From: CAZQKW01 sp964594075
GTDB taxonomy: Bacteria; Desulfobacterota; WTBG01; CAIYCZ01
Assembly (NCBI GenBank): GCA_964594075.1
Contig: CAZQKW010000002.1
Coordinates: forward strand, 1 to 64,000
DNA length: 64,000 bases
Direction: 5' to 3'
The translations under genes and the position numbers were made by a program. Shown piece by piece: positions 62,743 to 64,000 of this stretch; positions within the stretch are counted from its first letter, which is position 1; each line of letters begins with the position of its first letter. The notes under the pieces were generated by a model, which did no database searches, was not told the DNA's origin, and saw only the letters and a list, made by a program, of their open reading frames with translations.

Positions 62743-63984
62743 TTGAAAAAAAGAGTTGTTATAACCGGTATGGGCATAGTGTCGCCTCTCGGTATCGGTA
62801 TAGAGGAAAACTGGCAGGCTCTTTGTCAGGGCAAGTCAGGTATTGGCCCTATCACGCGGTTTGATACCACCGAGTATCCGGCAAAAATAGCAGGCGAGGT
62901 AAAAAATTTTAATCCTGAAGAGTATGTGGATAAAAAAGATCTGAAAAAAATGGATATTTTTATTCAGTATGCTCTGGCGGCAGGAAGTATGGCAATTAAA
63001 CAATCCGGTCTTATTATCAATGAAAGTAATGCTGACCGGGTTGGAGTGCTGGTCGGATCGGGATTGGGGGGCCTGCAGACAATTGAAAAATATCACACCA
63101 TGCTTTTGCAGAGCGGTCCCAAAAAAATATCCCCGTTTTTTGTCCCCATGCTTATTGTAAATTTAGCACCAGGCCAGATTTCTATCTATTTTGGTTGTCG
63201 GGGCCCTAACAGCAGCGTGGTAACAGCCTGTGCTACCGGCAATCATTCTATTGGCGAAGCGTTTCGCATTATTCAACGCGGGGATGCTGATGCTATGATA
63301 GCCGGCGGCGTTGAGTCAACAATTACGCCGCTTGCAGTTGCCGGTTTTTGCGCGCTCAAGGCGCTTTCAACCAGAAATGATGAACCTGAAAAAGCCAGCC
63401 GTCCATTTGAAAAAAACCGCGACGGATTTGTTATGGCTGAGGGTGCCGGTATTTTAGTGCTGGAAAGTCTGGAATGTGCGCTTCGGCGCGGTGCGCCGAT
63501 CTTTGCTGAAATTATCGGATTTGGATGCAACGCCGATGCCTATCATATCACCGCGCCATCTCCTAACGGCGAGGGGGCTGCACGTTGTATGCAAATTGCG
63601 CTTGATGATGCGGAGATAAAGCCTGAGGACGTTGACTATGTCAACGCGCATGGCACATCTACTCCTATGAATGACCTGTCTGAAACCATTGCCATGAAAA
63701 CCGTCTTCGGGGAGCACGTAAAACAGCTACCAGTTAGTTCTACGAAATCAATGACCGGCCACATGCTTGGCGCTGCAGGCGGAGCTGAGGCTATTTTTAG
63801 CATACTCACTATTACTCACGGCATCATTCCGCCAACCATCAATTATGATGAGCCTGACCCTGAATGCGATCTTGATTATGTCCCCAATGTTGCGCGAAAA
63901 CAAGACGTTCGAATAGCGATGAGCAATTCATTCGGTTTTGGCGGAACTAATGCAACCCTCATTTTTAAAGCCTATGAGGAATAG
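62743..63984 (+). CDS. fabF: 3-oxoacyl-ACP synthase II
   Basis: Elongating condensing enzyme. 413 residues with Cys163 in VVTACATGNHSIGEA, His in NAHGTSTPMND and KSMTGHMLGAAGG, ending FGFGGTNATLIF. Translation starts at TTG (62743) with GGAG 10 bases upstream; no ATG is suitably placed. The rare start may limit its level relative to acpP. Confidence 0.96.
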   Translation: MKKRVVITGMGIVSPLGIGIEENWQALCQGKSGIGPITRFDTTEYPAKIAGEVKNFNPEEYVDKKDLKKMDIFIQYALAAGSMAIKQSGLIINESNADRVGVLVGSGLGGLQTIEKYHTMLLQSGPKKISPFFVPMLIVNLAPGQISIYFGCRGPNSSVVTACATGNHSIGEAFRIIQRGDADAMIAGGVESTITPLAVAGFCALKALSTRNDEPEKASRPFEKNRDGFVMAEGAGILVLESLECALRRGAPIFAEIIGFGCNADAYHITAPSPNGEGAARCMQIALDDAEIKPEDVDYVNAHGTSTPMNDLSETIAMKTVFGEHVKQLPVSSTKSMTGHMLGAAGGAEAIFSILTITHGIIPPTINYDEPDPECDLDYVPNVARKQDVRIAMSNSFGFGGTNATLIFKAYEE

Positions 63985-63989
63985 CCCCC

Positions 63990-64000
63990 ATGGGGAATAA
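63990..64000 (+). CDS. Possible start of the next operon gene, cut by the window edge
   Basis: An ATG at 63990 follows the fabF stop by 5 bases, with GAGGA about 10 bases upstream inside fabF. Only three codons are visible, so the product cannot be named. Confidence 0.25.

Overview
The window is about 64 kb of ordinary bacterial chromosome, densely coded. I see no rRNA operon, prophage, CRISPR array or intact insertion sequence. The host looks like a Gram-negative, probably anaerobic or microaerophilic bacterium. Evidence for a double membrane is a beta-barrel protein, many lipoproteins, a LolB-like protein and paired M16 peptidases. Evidence for anaerobic metabolism is indolepyruvate:ferredoxin oxidoreductase, a tetraheme cytochrome, polyferredoxin-type Fe-S proteins and an Fe-S flavoprotein. 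The archaeal-type phosphoglycerate mutase, pyruvoyl arginine decarboxylase and second-type EF-G would fit Desulfobacterota, Omnitrophota or a related candidate phylum. I cannot place it more precisely from sequence alone.

Layout. 0.2-12.2 kb (+): iorA-iorB-paaK (aryl-pyruvate oxidation and aryl-acid activation), speB-pdaD (arginine to agmatine to putrescine), HtrA protease, eno-pcm-apgM (two consecutive glycolytic steps around a repair methyltransferase), then ligA. 12.6-16.3 kb: an ExeA-like ATPase with SPOR repeats, HU, and a minus-strand lipoprotein / mini-ORF / tetraheme cytochrome unit. 16.4-21.3 kb: a 113-bp mobile-type repeat, a short promoter-hairpin unit, then exported proteins: a cupredoxin-like protein, a small unknown, a beta-barrel, and an ethanolamine ammonia-lyase with EutB and EutC fused behind a Sec signal peptide. 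21.4-25.0 kb: an unknown membrane protein and a complete cobalamin/iron-chelate type ABC importer. 25.1-31.5 kb: a MoxR-DUF58-Bat (VWA) operon, followed by an orphan PotD-like binding protein.

32.9-37.3 kb (-): mogA, a helical-repeat protein, an EF-G paralogue, a membrane polyferredoxin and a 42-residue CXXC protein ahead of it. 37.4-44.9 kb (+): a second copy of the repeat, an active/inactive M16 peptidase pair, a large TPR lipoprotein, a LolB-like lipoprotein, a receiver-only response regulator and glgC. 45-52 kb: nfeD-slipin (-), tRNA-Phe, purA, tRNA-Lys, rmuC (-), a C_GCAxxG_C_C protein (-) and an Fe-S flavoprotein (-). 52.2-57.2 kb (+): an ABC-2 exporter, then ArsR plus a heavy-metal P-type ATPase with a visible operator. 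57.5-64 kb (+): yceD-rpmF-fabH-(acyl-CoA dehydrogenase)-fabD-fabG-acpP-fabF, a fatty-acid synthesis operon lacking plsX and carrying an acyl-CoA dehydrogenase.

The strongest candidate for something undescribed is the exported EutB-EutC fusion at 18968-21250. Ethanolamine ammonia-lyase is known as a cytoplasmic, adenosylcobalamin-dependent enzyme, often inside a microcompartment. Here the two subunits are one polypeptide with a signal peptide. Next to it lie other exported proteins and an importer of the BtuCDF/FecBCD class, with no shell, reactivase or adenosyltransferase genes in the window. I infer a periplasmic corrinoid-dependent ammonia-lyase, or a protein derived from one.
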